A stretch of DNA of 40,954 nucleotides from Pseudomonas sp. C2B4 (GTDB taxonomy: Bacteria; Pseudomonadota; Gammaproteobacteria; Pseudomonadales; Pseudomonadaceae). The stretch is taken from NCBI RefSeq assembly GCF_013359695.1, contig NZ_JABFMU010000055.1, forward strand, positions 1 through 40,954, written 5' to 3'. The notes under the pieces were generated by a model, which saw nothing but the letters and a program-made list of their open reading frames with translations, was not told the origin of the DNA and searched no databases. Numbering within the stretch: the first letter of the stretch is position 1; every line of letters starts with the position of its first letter. Below are positions 40,837 through 40,954 of the stretch, piece by piece. A program made the position numbers and the translations under genes.

Positions 40837-40954
40837 CTCGGCTGCTTTTGATCTGCCCGCCCCTTCGGGAGGCTGAGCGGAGGCGTTCATCCGGGGATTG
40901 GCGCGCAGCGCCGTTCGACGCAGTCGAACACGCTGCATGTAGGTGCAGCGAAGC
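40837..40954. repeat. Structured repeat with consecutive hairpins, cut by window end
   Basis: Four short hairpins follow one another: CCCG / CGGG (40856-40869), GGCGC-GCA-GCGCC (40900-40912), GTTCGAC-GCA-GTCGAAC (40913-40929) and GCTGCA-N6-TGCAGC (40932-40949). No coding signal is seen. It has the look of a dispersed non-REP repeat of P. fluorescens-group genomes, which I cannot verify here. The 354 bp from the paaK terminator to the window end hold only these repeats. Confidence 0.5.

Overview
The window looks like chromosome of a Pseudomonas of the P. fluorescens group. It is GC-rich with Pseudomonas-type gene content, and nearly every intergenic gap carries a REP/REPIN palindrome with the core GAGCCTGCTCGC or a close variant. 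I found 18 such elements. I saw no rRNA, tRNA, CRISPR array, prophage, insertion sequence or plasmid function. The species assignment is inference.

Left third (1-17.9 kb), mostly housekeeping and accessory genes in small units: a Nu-class-like GST; an exported histidine phosphatase; the selenium pair selD-selU (overlapping TGATG); a XapX-quinone oxidoreductase unit beside an AraC/cupin regulator; a small DUF6555-like gene convergent with a 53-aa bacterial metallothionein; two chemoreceptors (sCache and dCache types) on either side of a Na+/H+ antiporter-family gene; an MHS-family MFS transporter with a large extracytoplasmic insert; and a four-gene unit of PepSY, PepSY, OmpR-type response regulator and histidine kinase.

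Middle (17.9-28.5 kb): a patatin-like lipase, queD, an Asp-nucleophile alpha/beta hydrolase, codA, a DapF-fold protein with serine at both catalytic cysteine positions divergent from an MFS transporter, and a complete cell-surface signalling set: FecI-like sigma factor, FecR-like anti-sigma, FecA-like receptor with STN domain.

Right third (28.7-40.6 kb), aromatic amine and phenylacetate catabolism. A copper amine oxidase (tynA) and its AraC-type regulator (feaR) would turn phenylethylamine-type amines into aldehydes. After oxidation by an aldehyde dehydrogenase (feaB-like, not in the window), PaaK makes phenylacetyl-CoA, and PaaG, F, J, H and I act on the epoxide-derived intermediates. PaaX (repressor) and PaaY (thioesterase/hexapeptide protein) are read divergently from the paaFGHIJK operon. 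The ring epoxidase paaABCDE and the ring-opening paaZ/N are absent from the window, and a strong terminator closes the operon after paaK.

Most notable for follow-up: the Ser/Ser DapF homologue; a duplicated 27-bp promoter/operator block with three GTGATAC motifs between paaY and paaF; a possible 61-aa membrane microprotein coupled to paaY; tandem FeaR-like half-sites 21 bp apart before tynA; a long inverted repeat at 972-1008; REPIN subfamilies and inverted doublets; and a string of hairpins at the right edge. I did not find a convincing wholly new multigene system.
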